Origin: Bacilli bacterium
GTDB lineage: Bacteria; Bacillota_I; Bacilli_A; RF39; UBA660
Length of the DNA stretch: 5,529 nucleotides
Assembly (NCBI GenBank): GCA_017461465.1
Contig: JAFTYN010000098.1
Location: forward strand, 1 to 5,529
Direction of reading: 5' to 3'
How positions within the stretch are numbered: the stretch's first letter is position 1; every line of letters begins with the position of its first letter. Positions 1 through 5,529 of the stretch are shown piece by piece. The notes below the pieces were generated by a model. The model was not told where the DNA came from. It saw only the letters and a program-made list of their open reading frames with translations, and searched no databases. Position numbers and translations under genes: made by a program.

Positions 1-144
1 AATTGCTTTATAATAAGCAATCCAAACTTCATGGCAAATGTCTACTAATTCATCATAATTTCTAAAAAATTTTTTGATTACCTTGAAAATAAGCCATTCA
101 TACTTTTTATACAACTTATCATAATTGGGCGACGATTCTTCCAT
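1..144 (-). CDS. RNA polymerase sigma factor, sigma-70/ECF-like, N-terminal fragment
   Basis: Only the first 48 codons are present; the gene runs off the left edge. The ATG at 144-142 is chosen because TAGGAGGG lies about six bases upstream. Residues 8-26 (YDKLYKKYEWLIFKVIKKF) and 31-48 (DELVDICHEVWIAYYKAI) match the start of sigma region 2: an aromatic and basic first helix, then the acidic D-x-x-x-E-V-W/F motif and an aromatic-basic helix that in this family contacts the core polymerase clamp. Family knowledge: such proteins direct RNA polymerase to alternative promoters. The DNA-binding region 4 is outside the window, so subgroup and regulon cannot be told. It is transcribed away from the flippase gene and has its own promoter (176-204). 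No anti-sigma partner is visible. The family call is fairly secure; ECF versus another small sigma-70 group is inference. Confidence 0.72.
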   Translation of the reverse strand, partial: MEESSPNYDKLYKKYEWLIFKVIKKFFRNYDELVDICHEVWIAYYKAI

Positions 145-156
145 CTGTTTTTCCCT
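145..156 (-). promoter_or_regulatory. Strong RBS of the sigma-factor gene
   Basis: Read on the minus strand, TAGGAGGG is followed by AAAAACAG and then the ATG. The spacing is close to ideal and this decides the start codon of the truncated sigma-factor gene. Confidence 0.7.
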
Positions 157-175
157 CCTATTTTATTATTGCCAC

Positions 176-204
176 AATATACAACGTTTCTTTTCATAAT
201 TCAA
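176..204 (-). promoter_or_regulatory. Sigma-A-type promoter of the sigma-factor gene
   Basis: On the minus strand, TTGAAT (204-199) and TATATT (181-176) are separated by exactly 17 bases. This fits the housekeeping consensus TTGACA-17-TATAAT with two mismatches. The start point would fall near 169, leaving a leader of about 25 bases that carries the RBS. In such AT-rich DNA chance matches occur, but both boxes, spacing and distance to the gene agree. Confidence 0.55.
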
Positions 205-447
205 TACTTTTTTAATTTCTTATCATTTTTTCCTACATTATTTAATTCCCACGAAATCGCCCATATGTTTTAAAAATGTGCAAAGCAGGATAATTTCTTT
301 ATTCTAACAAAAAAAACGGCTCAGATTTTATTTTCATAAACTTGAACCCTATATTTATTTTATATAAAAGATTTTTATTTTTTATTATTATTTTTGTTTC
401 TTTCTCATATACTTTATAAAAATCATTATTATTAATAGGTGAAAATT

Positions 448-1811
448 TTGAAAAGGTTTAAATCATTTTTATTTAACACATTTACACTCGTGCTGTTCTC
501 AATTATATTTAGGGCAATAGATATTTATTTTACTTCATACATATCTCAAAAAATTCGGACCCGATAATCTTGGTATATATCATTTAGTCATGAGTGTTTA
601 TCTGTTTGCAATAACAATGCGGTACATCTGGAATTAACCTTGCTGTTACAAGAGTAATTTCAGAAGAAATTGCCAAAAACAAACTTAATAATATACCATC
701 AATAATGATTAAATGTATAAGTATTACATTAATAACAAGCTTTTTAACAAGCTCATTTTTATGGATTAATAGTGATTTAATTATAAAAGTTTTTTTGCAT
801 TCAAAAGTAGATAAATCAATTATTCATTTAATCAGTTTAGCTATACCTTTAATTTCAATGTCATCTGCAATTAGTGGATACTTTGCAGGTGTAAGAAGAA
901 TATATAAAAACGCTTCAGGTCAATTTATTGAGCATACATTTAAAGTTATAATCTCTGCATACTTAATAAATCATTTCTTGCCAAAAGGCCTTAACTATGC
1001 TTGTTTTTCACTAATACTTGGAGACTTACTTTCTGAATTTGTATCATTTATTTATATATACATAGTATTCTTATTTGATGAATTTAAATATTTTAAATTT
1101 AATAAAGATTGTTCGAACTTATACAATAACTCTATAGTAAACTCTTCCAATACATCTTACATAGACACTATCAAAATACTAAGAATTTCAATTCCTGTTG
1201 CAATAACTTCTTATATAAGATCCGGCCTTACCACTTTAAAACAACTTATTATTCCTTCAAGTTTAGAAAAAAGTGGTTCCAGTTGTAAAGAAGCATTATC
1301 TAATTATGGGATAATCAATGGTTTAGCAATGCCAATAATTACTTTTCCGGATATATTAGTAAAATCCTTTAGCTCTATGTTAATTCCTGAATTCGCAAGA
1401 TATCATGCTAAAGGTGATTATAAAAAAGCTAAAAAAATGACCAACATTTTGATGATTATATTATTTTCAGTATCTATCTTTATATCTACAATCTTATTTA
1501 TTTTCTCTGACAAAATAAGTTTATGGTTATACAAAGATACAGCTTGTTCAATATTTATTAAGTACCTTGCACCTTTAGCAACTTTTATTTATATAGATAC
1601 AGTAGTAGATAGCGTTCTTCGTGGATTAGATGCACAAGTTGGCGTAATGGTTATTAATATTTTAGATTTAATTATAAGCCTTACTTTTATTTATCTTGTA
1701 GTACCTCATTTAGGGGTATATGGTTATATAATCTCAATATACTTAAGCGAAATTATAAATTTTATTATTAGTTTTTATTTACTTATCAAAACACTATATT
1801 TAAAAAAGTAA
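448..1811 (+). pseudogene. SpoVB-like lipid/polysaccharide flippase (MOP superfamily), disrupted by two frameshifts
   Basis: This is a multi-pass membrane protein of the SpoVB/oligosaccharide-flippase family, which moves lipid-linked glycan precursors across the cytoplasmic membrane; SpoVB itself serves spore cortex synthesis. The TTG at 448 is preferred because AGGTG (437-441) sits six bases upstream; an in-frame GTG at 439 overlaps that RBS. Frame 1 reads from 448 to a stop at 565-567. Frame 2 carries the conserved GPDNLGIYHLVMSVYLFAITM (557-619) to a stop at 635-637. Frame 3 carries TSGINLAVTRVISEEIAKNK (from 624) and stays open to the TAA at 1809-1811. Each join is explained by one extra base (near 556 and 620). 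Joined, it gives about 453 residues, a normal family length. Later landmarks include SGYFAGVRRIYKNASGQ and many hydrophobic helices. ATG 705 begins a long intact frame but lacks the conserved N-terminus. Whether it is a true pseudogene or a sequence error is open. Confidence 0.75.
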
Positions 1812-1816
1812 TTAAA

Positions 1817-1860
1817 AGAAGATGAATTACTCTATTAAAGTACATTCATCTTTCTTTTTT
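1817..1860. terminator. Hairpin terminator between convergent genes, probably bidirectional
   Basis: The arms AGATGAATTACT (1820-1831) and AGTACATTCATCT (1839-1851) pair over 12 bases with one bulge around a seven-base loop. On the plus strand they are followed by TTTCTTTTTT, a good U-tract for the flippase gene. On the minus strand the hairpin is followed by TCTTTTAATT, a weaker U-tract that could end the yunB-unknown gene transcript. The stem is A/T-rich but long. The U-tract overlaps the stop codon of the opposing gene. Confidence 0.65.
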
Positions 1861-2431
1861 ATAAATAACCAAATTTTTTTAAATATTCCATACTTTCAGG
1901 AAGTAATTCATTTCTTGCATGTTTTTTAGTAAACGATTTGGTTTTCTTTATTATAAAAAATTCATCTAAGCTTAATACATCATTTCTAAAATTTCTCACA
2001 AATCCTAATATTTTTTTATATGCTCCATTATCCATACAAACATTTTCTTTATACATATATACAATAAGAGAATCAATACACTCTGGTTTGTCTAAAACCT
2101 CTTTTATAAGTTTACTTCTTTTATCTTTACTGCACTGAATATAAAAAGATAAATAATTAATTAAATCAATAAAACAAATTGAATTTATCATATTTTTTAG
2201 AATTCTCGGTCTTATTAATTCTCTTGATTTGTTACCAATTACTAATCCTAAATGATTACCTGACCCTCGCCCTATTTTCTTTTTAGGAAGATTCGTGTTT
2301 CTACTTATCTTCTCATTTTTTCCTTTTCGCATTTTTTTCTTTTTTTCTTCAACATAATTATTTAGACTTATCTCGCCTCTTCTTTTCTGTCTTTTACATA
2401 TTACATTCAAAGATTTATCTAGCTCTTTCAT
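1859..2431 (-). CDS. Unrecognised basic protein of 190 residues, coupled to yunB
   Basis: I do not recognise this family. The N-terminal 76 residues are strongly basic (24 Lys/Arg against seven acidic residues), with runs such as EEKKKKMRKGK (28-38) and LPKKKIGRGSGNHLG (48-62), so this half may be disordered and bind nucleic acid or another polyanion. Residues 78-165 look helical, with hydrophobic patches (ILKNMINSICFIDLINYL, 77-94) but no clear membrane helix and no signal peptide. There are five cysteines (12, 86, 100, 118, 132) with no metal-site spacing. The ATG at 2431 is supported by AGGA six bases upstream, and that RBS overlaps the TAG stop of yunB; the gap between the genes is eight bases, so translation is probably coupled. 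It is the last gene before the convergent terminator. A role in sporulation is inferred only from this coupling. Confidence 0.75.
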   Translation of the reverse strand: MKELDKSLNVICKRQKRRGEISLNNYVEEKKKKMRKGKNEKISRNTNLPKKKIGRGSGNHLGLVIGNKSRELIRPRILKNMINSICFIDLINYLSFYIQCSKDKRSKLIKEVLDKPECIDSLIVYMYKENVCMDNGAYKKILGFVRNFRNDVLSLDEFFIIKKTKSFTKKHARNELLPESMEYLKKFGYL

Positions 2432-2439
2432 CTTTTATC

Positions 2440-3147
2440 CTATTCTATAAAATTGAATGTTTCCGATTGTTCTGTCATACCTTCTAAATTATAATAAGTA
2501 TCCGGAACATCTCCTACTATTACTGCTTCCATTAATAACACTCTCATATTAATATTTTTCGAAAATGTAGAAATAGGTGTCAAAATTCCTATCTTTCCTT
2601 TCAAATCTAAATATATTTTATGCTGTGTCTGATTAATCCCAACAGATTTAAACTCGGTTTTCACATCAGAATCAAGTGTTCCAGCACTTTCTAATTCTAT
2701 TTCAAATTTTGGTTTTACATTATTAAGTGCACTTATTCCACTTACTGTTCCCATATTTATAAATACTGTTATCCTTGGAATCTTATCAAACTCTTTTTGA
2801 ATATTAGATATAATTCTAGATGTTATCTCATTAATTTTTACTGTATCTGCTTTAATTAAACTAATATTTCCTTCTACATCTTTTTCAATATTAATTATCG
2901 AATCATATGTAAAATCTTTCATTACTTTATTTACTTCATCATTAATTATCTTTACACCTTTTGACGATGCTGCTGTTTCACACGAAGATTTAAACACAGG
3001 ATAAGCTCCTTTAAGAAAAGAAAACAAAGATATCATACAAGATGCAAATAAAATCAATAATAATATTTTAATTGACTTTAATTTTCTTATTTTTTCCAAA
3101 TCAATTCTTTTCCTTTTATATAAATGATCAATCAGTATCACCTCCAC
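2440..3147 (-). CDS. yunB: Sporulation protein YunB
   Basis: This is a membrane-anchored sporulation protein; in Bacillus, YunB belongs to the mother-cell sigma-E regulon and its biochemical activity is not established. Numbered from the GTG at 3147, residues 11-26 are basic, 27-46 form one membrane helix (IKILLLILFASCMISLFSFL), and the rest would lie outside the cytoplasm. Family landmarks are visible: ADTVKINEITSRI (100-112), the M-G-T-V-S-G stretch (132-137), the GINQTQHKIYLDLKG block (170-184) and the C-terminal VGDVPDTYYNLEG (211-223). Length is as expected for the family. The start is uncertain: GTG 3147 overlaps the Shine-Dalgarno GGAGGTGAT (3145-3137), which is better placed for CTG 3135 or ATT 3132, giving a protein four or five residues shorter. 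It lies about 70 bases after sipL with a terminator between them, and is followed eight bases later by the unknown basic gene. Confidence 0.88.
   Translation of the reverse strand: MEVILIDHLYKRKRIDLEKIRKLKSIKILLLILFASCMISLFSFLKGAYPVFKSSCETAASSKGVKIINDEVNKVMKDFTYDSIINIEKDVEGNISLIKADTVKINEITSRIISNIQKEFDKIPRITVFINMGTVSGISALNNVKPKFEIELESAGTLDSDVKTEFKSVGINQTQHKIYLDLKGKIGILTPISTFSKNINMRVLLMEAVIVGDVPDTYYNLEGMTEQSETFNFIE
3137..3145 (-). promoter_or_regulatory. Near-perfect RBS that argues against the GTG start of yunB
   Basis: Minus-strand GGAGGTGAT matches the 16S anti-Shine-Dalgarno almost fully but overlaps both in-frame GTG codons (3147 and 3141). At usable spacing in frame there is only CTG 3135 (five bases after GGAGG) or ATT 3132 (eight bases). 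No ATG lies nearby in any frame. Confidence 0.6.
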
Positions 3148-3149
3148 TA

Positions 3150-3211
3150 AAAAAATTCAAAAAATCCAGTTATTTTAGGTATTATAAAAACAACATCTAA
3201 AACAACTGGAT
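3150..3211 (-). terminator. Hairpin terminator after the sipL-like gene
   Basis: On the minus strand, ATCCAGTTGTTTTAG (3211-3197) pairs with CTAAAATAACTGGAT (3178-3164) over 15 positions with one G-U pair. The loop is 18 bases. It is followed by TTTTTTGAATTTTTTT, a long U-tract, so this is a convincing intrinsic terminator. It begins seven bases after the sipL stop codon and its U-tract ends about five bases before the yunB Shine-Dalgarno. Confidence 0.8.
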
Positions 3212-3217
3212 TATTTA

Positions 3218-4690
3218 TTATCTTATTATATATAGTTTCTCACCAGGAATAAGTTTTTCATCTTCTAATTCATTTATTCTTATAAGTAAGTCTTTTTTTA
3301 TATTAAATTGTTTTGCAATACTCCAAAGAGTGTCTTCCGGTTTAATAAAATACATGCACATTATAGAATTATGATCTTCTTTATCTTTTACTTCTATTTG
3401 ATCTAAAATATTTACAACTCTTTCTTTAAATTTATTATAAACAATTTCAATTGTAATATCACAATCCACATATTCTTCATTTTGTGTGAATTTTTTATTT
3501 AACACATTAAAACTTACTTCTTCAATATCTAAAGTTTTATTATCAGTATTTATCCTAAATTCTAATAATTCTTTTTTTACCTCTAAAACTTGTTTATTAT
3601 CTACTTCATAAAATATTTCTAATTCTAACTTTCCTTCACCATTTTCATTAACATCTTTAACTCTAGCATCTATATCAAGAATATTAGCTAATCCGTCCAA
3701 TTTAATTCTTTCAAATACACTTATTGTATCTAAACTTTTATCGCAGCATTCTAAAGCATTAATCTCTTTCTTTAAGAATGTTACATCCTTATCCAGCGAA
3801 TACATATCTTCAATAAGCATTATCTCCTCTTCCTTATAACATTCACATTCAACTTCAATCTCAGAAATAATTTCTACCACATTTCTTTTTTCTTGATCCA
3901 GTCTTAAACTTAAATTTTTAATTTTATAATTTACATCAACTAATAAATCTTCTTTAACTCCTTCTATATCAATAAAAGTCATTGCTGGCACACTTACTTC
4001 TTTTATTTTTAAATTTCCATTTTCGGTTAGATACATTATCTTTAATTTTATATCTGCTTTAGAAAGTATTTTATTAATACTTATTTTATTTTCAATATTT
4101 ACAATTTCTTTTGATAATTTAATAATCTCAGATATTTCAGCTTTATCATCTAATTCTACTATCTCTTTTATGTTTGATTTTCCTTTTGCACTCTTAAATA
4201 TATTCTTTAACTTAATTTTAGATTCTAGCATTTCAAGATTTGAAAACTCTTTATTATCATTATTCATAAAATCTGGAAGTTCTAAATCATATTCTTCAAA
4301 AAATATAACAATTACTTTTAACATTATTCTTACTTGTACTTTTCTTTCGTTAAGCAATTTCACATCACTAGAATCAATTATAACTTCAATTTTTGTTTTA
4401 CTATTTTCTTTTAATCCTTCACACTCTATTTGCTCTACAAAACTAAATGATGATTCTATACTTCTTGTTTCTTCATTATCTGATATGTATGATATATAAG
4501 AATCTACCTTACCATCTAATCTTAATCTATTACTTGCTTTTTCTTCTTTTTGTACATATACATTTGAAGATACTGAAGCGATTCTTACAATATCTGGTTT
4601 TACATCTGGTACTATAACATCCCCTACTAAATCTACATATTTTATCTTAGATTTATATTTTCTATCAGTTTTAACAACCTTTTTTTCCAT
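3218..4690 (-). CDS. sipL: SipL-like spore coat assembly protein with DUF3794 repeats and C-terminal LysM
   Basis: This is the clostridial SipL type of spore morphogenesis protein. In C. difficile, SipL binds the coat basement-layer ATPase SpoIVA through its LysM domain and is needed to hold the coat on the forespore. Three DUF3794-type beta-rich repeats can be placed at about residues 20-125 (opening with VGDVIVPDVKPDIVRI, 22-37), 182-285 (ending SEIEVECECY) and 328-425. The LysM domain fills residues 446-490, with the typical core DTLWSIAKQFNIKKDLLIRI and the closing LIPGEKLYI. There is no signal peptide or membrane helix, in keeping with action in the mother-cell cytoplasm. The ATG at 4690 follows AAGGAGGA by seven bases. 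Composition is rich in Lys, Glu and Ile, like its neighbours. veg lies upstream in the same direction but is closed off by its own terminator. Other DUF3794-LysM paralogues exist, so the SipL assignment, though likely, rests on architecture and length. Confidence 0.85.
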   Translation of the reverse strand: MEKKVVKTDRKYKSKIKYVDLVGDVIVPDVKPDIVRIASVSSNVYVQKEEKASNRLRLDGKVDSYISYISDNEETRSIESSFSFVEQIECEGLKENSKTKIEVIIDSSDVKLLNERKVQVRIMLKVIVIFFEEYDLELPDFMNNDNKEFSNLEMLESKIKLKNIFKSAKGKSNIKEIVELDDKAEISEIIKLSKEIVNIENKISINKILSKADIKLKIMYLTENGNLKIKEVSVPAMTFIDIEGVKEDLLVDVNYKIKNLSLRLDQEKRNVVEIISEIEVECECYKEEEIMLIEDMYSLDKDVTFLKKEINALECCDKSLDTISVFERIKLDGLANILDIDARVKDVNENGEGKLELEIFYEVDNKQVLEVKKELLEFRINTDNKTLDIEEVSFNVLNKKFTQNEEYVDCDITIEIVYNKFKERVVNILDQIEVKDKEDHNSIMCMYFIKPEDTLWSIAKQFNIKKDLLIRINELEDEKLIPGEKLYIIR

Positions 4691-4705
4691 AAAAAAATCC
4701 TCCTT

Positions 4706-4728
4706 AAATGTTATCTTTTATAACATTT
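4706..4728. repeat. Perfect inverted repeat in front of the sipL RBS
   Basis: AAATGTTAT (4706-4714) and ATAACATTT (4720-4728) are exact inverted copies around a five-base centre. The element touches the sipL Shine-Dalgarno and covers the candidate -10 box. It could be a protein-binding operator, or a hairpin in the leader RNA if transcription begins farther upstream. It has no U-tract after it in the minus direction, so it does not look like a terminator. Confidence 0.6.
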
Positions 4729-4745
4729 ATATGAGGATAAAACAA
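4717..4745 (-). promoter_or_regulatory. Candidate promoter of the sipL-like gene
   Basis: On the minus strand, TTGTTT (4745-4740) and TATAAA (4722-4717) are 17 bases apart, a housekeeping-like pair that would start RNA about 20 bases before the ATG. It overlaps the U-tract of the veg terminator. Because sipL is normally a sigma-E gene, TCATATA further down (about 4735-4729) followed by GATAACAT might instead be a degenerate sigma-E promoter. I cannot decide between them. Confidence 0.35.
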
Positions 4746-4772
4746 AAAAATTCCTAAAATAAATTAGGAATT
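4744..4772 (-). terminator. Intrinsic terminator of veg overlapping its stop codon
   Basis: Minus-strand AATTCCTAA (4772-4764) and TTAGGAATT (4757-4749) form a perfect nine-base stem around a six-base loop, followed by a run of T (4750-4744). The veg stop codon TAA (4766-4764) is the end of the left arm. Confidence 0.78.
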
Positions 4773-5087
4773 CTCTATTATTGATTGTGGTGTTACTCTT
4801 GTCTTTTTAACTTCAAGTTGTGGTTGAACTAATGGTTCATAGCTTTCTCCATTATACATACTAACTTCAACTGATCTTGTAAATAAATCAGTATAGTTAT
4901 ATGAGCCAACTCTGTCGGCTTCTTCGAATTTTACTCTAAAATAACTATTATAAACATTTTCAATTATAGCTGACTTTTCTTGTGGTTTACTTCTTTTACC
5001 TGGTGACTCTTTTATAATAATTTTTTGTCCTATGTTTTCTCCAATGTTTTTTCTTAAGTCTGCAATTTCAGATCTATAAATTCCCAT
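4764..5087 (-). CDS. veg: Veg family protein
   Basis: This is a small protein of the Veg family. In Bacillus subtilis, Veg is made from a very strong vegetative promoter and has been linked to biofilm matrix gene expression; its molecular action is not settled. The conserved fold is seen in residues 1-87: an N-terminal helix SEIADLRKNIGENIGQKI (6-23), a basic turn SPGKRSK (28-34), then strands IIENVYNSYFRVKF (41-54) and SYNYTDLFTRSVEV (62-75). A tail of about 20 residues (PQLEVKKTRVTPQSIIENS) goes beyond the 86-residue Bacillus protein. The ATG at 5087 is chosen because AAGGTGA is six bases upstream; an in-frame TTG at 5093 directly abuts that RBS and is unlikely. It lies between spoIIID and sipL in the same direction, with its own promoter and terminator. 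Confidence 0.9.
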   Translation of the reverse strand: MGIYRSEIADLRKNIGENIGQKIIIKESPGKRSKPQEKSAIIENVYNSYFRVKFEEADRVGSYNYTDLFTRSVEVSMYNGESYEPLVQPQLEVKKTRVTPQSIIENS

Positions 5088-5122
5088 TTTCAATCACCTT
5101 CTCTTTCGATTTACTTGAGAAT

Positions 5123-5151
5123 TTTATATCACGATTAGGGGCAAAAGTCAA
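5123..5151 (-). promoter_or_regulatory. Strong sigma-A promoter of veg with extended -10
   Basis: On the minus strand, TTGACT (5151-5146) and TATAAA (5128-5123) are separated by exactly 17 bases, and TG stands one base before the -10 box (TGATATAAA), the extended -10 form. The start point would be near 5116, leaving a leader of about 28 bases with the RBS AAGGTGA. This agrees with the known strong vegetative promoter of veg in Bacillus. Confidence 0.78.
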
Positions 5152-5174
5152 AAGCCCACACACGAGTCAAAAGC
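5146..5174. repeat. Direct 10-bp repeat containing the veg -35 box
   Basis: AGTCAAAAGC occurs at 5146-5155 and again at 5165-5174, a period of 19 bases, about two helical turns. Read on the minus strand each copy contains TTGACT. Only the inner copy has a -10 box at the right distance. Each copy is flanked by a short inverted pair: GGGC (5139-5142)/GCCC (5154-5157) and CGAG (5163-5166)/CTCG (5174-5177). Confidence 0.6.
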
Positions 5175-5298
5175 TCGGTTTCCATTGAGTATCTAGTCTT
5201 TCAAACTTTTTATTTAATACATATCTTTTAGATTACATTATTTTTACATTTGTGTAACAAAATGACAAATTATTAATTTATAGCCACTTTCAAAGGTT

Positions 5299-5529
5299 TT
5301 ACTTATCATAAAACTTTTTATTTAAATTGTTTATTTCTTTTTCATGACTATATTTTCTTTTTGTTGCCATTCCCCCTCTTATATGTCGCTCTGCTTTATT
5401 TTTGTCTAATATTTTTCTTACTTCAAGAGCAAGTGAATAATTTATATTAATCAGTCTTTGACTTACATCTTTATGTACGCTACTTTTACTTATTCCAAAT
5501 GTTCTTGCTGCACCTCTTACAGTATCTTC
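5299..5529 (-). CDS. spoIIID: SpoIIID transcription regulator, N-terminus outside window
   Basis: SpoIIID is the small DNA-binding protein that, in the mother cell, activates some sigma-E genes and represses others after engulfment begins. The visible 76 residues run to the TAA at 5301-5299. By alignment from memory with the roughly 93-residue Bacillus protein, about 18 N-terminal residues are missing. The helix-turn-helix is clear: TVRGAARTFGISKSSVHKDV (visible residues 3-22), then QRLININYSLALEVRKIL (24-41) and the family signature ERHIRGGMATKRKY (47-60), whose basic residues contact DNA. The C-terminal tail is Lys/Asn-rich and variable, as usual. It is followed in the same direction by veg after 211 bases. 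No clear hairpin terminator was found behind it, so some readthrough into veg is possible. Confidence 0.93.
   Translation of the reverse strand, partial: EDTVRGAARTFGISKSSVHKDVSQRLININYSLALEVRKILDKNKAERHIRGGMATKRKYSHEKEINNLNKKFYDK

Larger units (their letters stand above)
145..447. other. Intergenic region between divergent genes
   Basis: These 303 bases separate the minus-strand sigma-factor gene from the plus-strand flippase gene. The left end holds the sigma-factor RBS and promoter. The right end holds the flippase RBS (AGGTG, 437-441). A weak plus-strand promoter-like pair, TTGAAC (342-347) and TATAAA (363-368), has only 15 bases between the boxes and is not convincing. ATG codons in the middle, such as those near 265 and 276, run into stops within a few codons. 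No hairpin with a stable stem or structured RNA was recognised. Confidence 0.5.

Noticed and set aside
342..368. TTGAAC/TATAAA as the flippase promoter
   Set aside because: The spacer is only 15 bases and similar pairs arise by chance in such AT-rich DNA.
550..640. Programmed frameshifting to join the flippase frames
   Set aside because: No slippery heptamer, stimulatory stem or internal RBS is seen, and two shifts so close together would be exceptional.
705..1811. ATG 705 as the true start of the flippase
   Set aside because: Conserved family sequence (TSGINLAVTRVISEE and GPDNLGIYHL) lies directly upstream, and no RBS precedes ATG 705.
1938..2138. Plus-strand open frame of 66 codons
   Set aside because: It lies wholly antisense to the 190-residue gene, has no RBS, and its residue make-up is the mirror of AT-rich coding DNA.
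3181..3209. Sigma-A promoter for yunB using TATAAT in the terminator loop
   Set aside because: At spacings of 16-18 bases the -35 region matches two of six bases at best, so it is kept only as a possibility in the findings.
4170..4499. Plus-strand open frame of 109 codons
   Set aside because: It is antisense to the sipL-like gene, which has clear DUF3794 and LysM features and a good RBS; the Ser/Phe/Leu-rich translation is typical of a shadow frame.
5228..5275. Hairpin ATTTGT/ACAAAT behind spoIIID as a terminator
   Set aside because: The stem is only six A/T-rich pairs with an 11-base loop and no proper U-tract after it on the minus strand.
1..5529. Mobile element, CRISPR array, tRNA, rRNA or riboswitch
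   Set aside because: No transposase or integrase frame, no repeat-spacer array, no cloverleaf and no recognisable aptamer was seen on either strand.

Overview
The window is very AT-rich and carries several endospore-formation genes, which points to a low-GC, spore-forming member of the Clostridia (Clostridiaceae- or Peptostreptococcaceae-like). The SipL-type protein (DUF3794 repeats plus LysM) supports Clostridia over Bacillus. The exact genus cannot be told from the sequence alone.

Left part (1-1860): the first 144 bases are the N-terminal piece of a sigma-70 family (ECF-like) RNA polymerase sigma factor on the minus strand, with a strong RBS and a good vegetative-type promoter. After a 303-base gap comes a plus-strand gene for a SpoVB-like lipid/polysaccharide flippase (MOP superfamily). 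It is broken by two small frameshifts near its 5' end; the reading frame is intact from about 615 to 1811. A hairpin terminator that looks usable from both sides separates it from the convergent minus-strand block.

Right part (1859-5529): a minus-strand run read from right to left, spoIIID (its N-terminus lies outside the window), veg, sipL-like, yunB, and an unrecognised basic 190-residue protein. Three of these, spoIIID, sipL and yunB, belong to families that act in the mother cell during spore formation: a transcription factor, a coat-basement-layer partner of SpoIVA, and a membrane-anchored sporulation protein. veg has its own consensus-like promoter with an extended -10, and it ends in a terminator whose stem contains the stop codon. 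sipL starts just beyond that terminator, ends in another hairpin terminator, and yunB begins only about 20 bases further on. The block is therefore several short transcription units placed head to tail, not one simple operon. Only yunB and the 190-residue gene look tightly coupled.

The items most worth a second look are the paired frameshifts in the flippase gene, the yunB start (a near-perfect Shine-Dalgarno with no standard start codon at the right distance), the terminator wedged against the yunB RBS, and the unknown basic protein coupled to yunB, a candidate uncharacterised sporulation gene. I saw no mobile element, CRISPR array, tRNA or rRNA.
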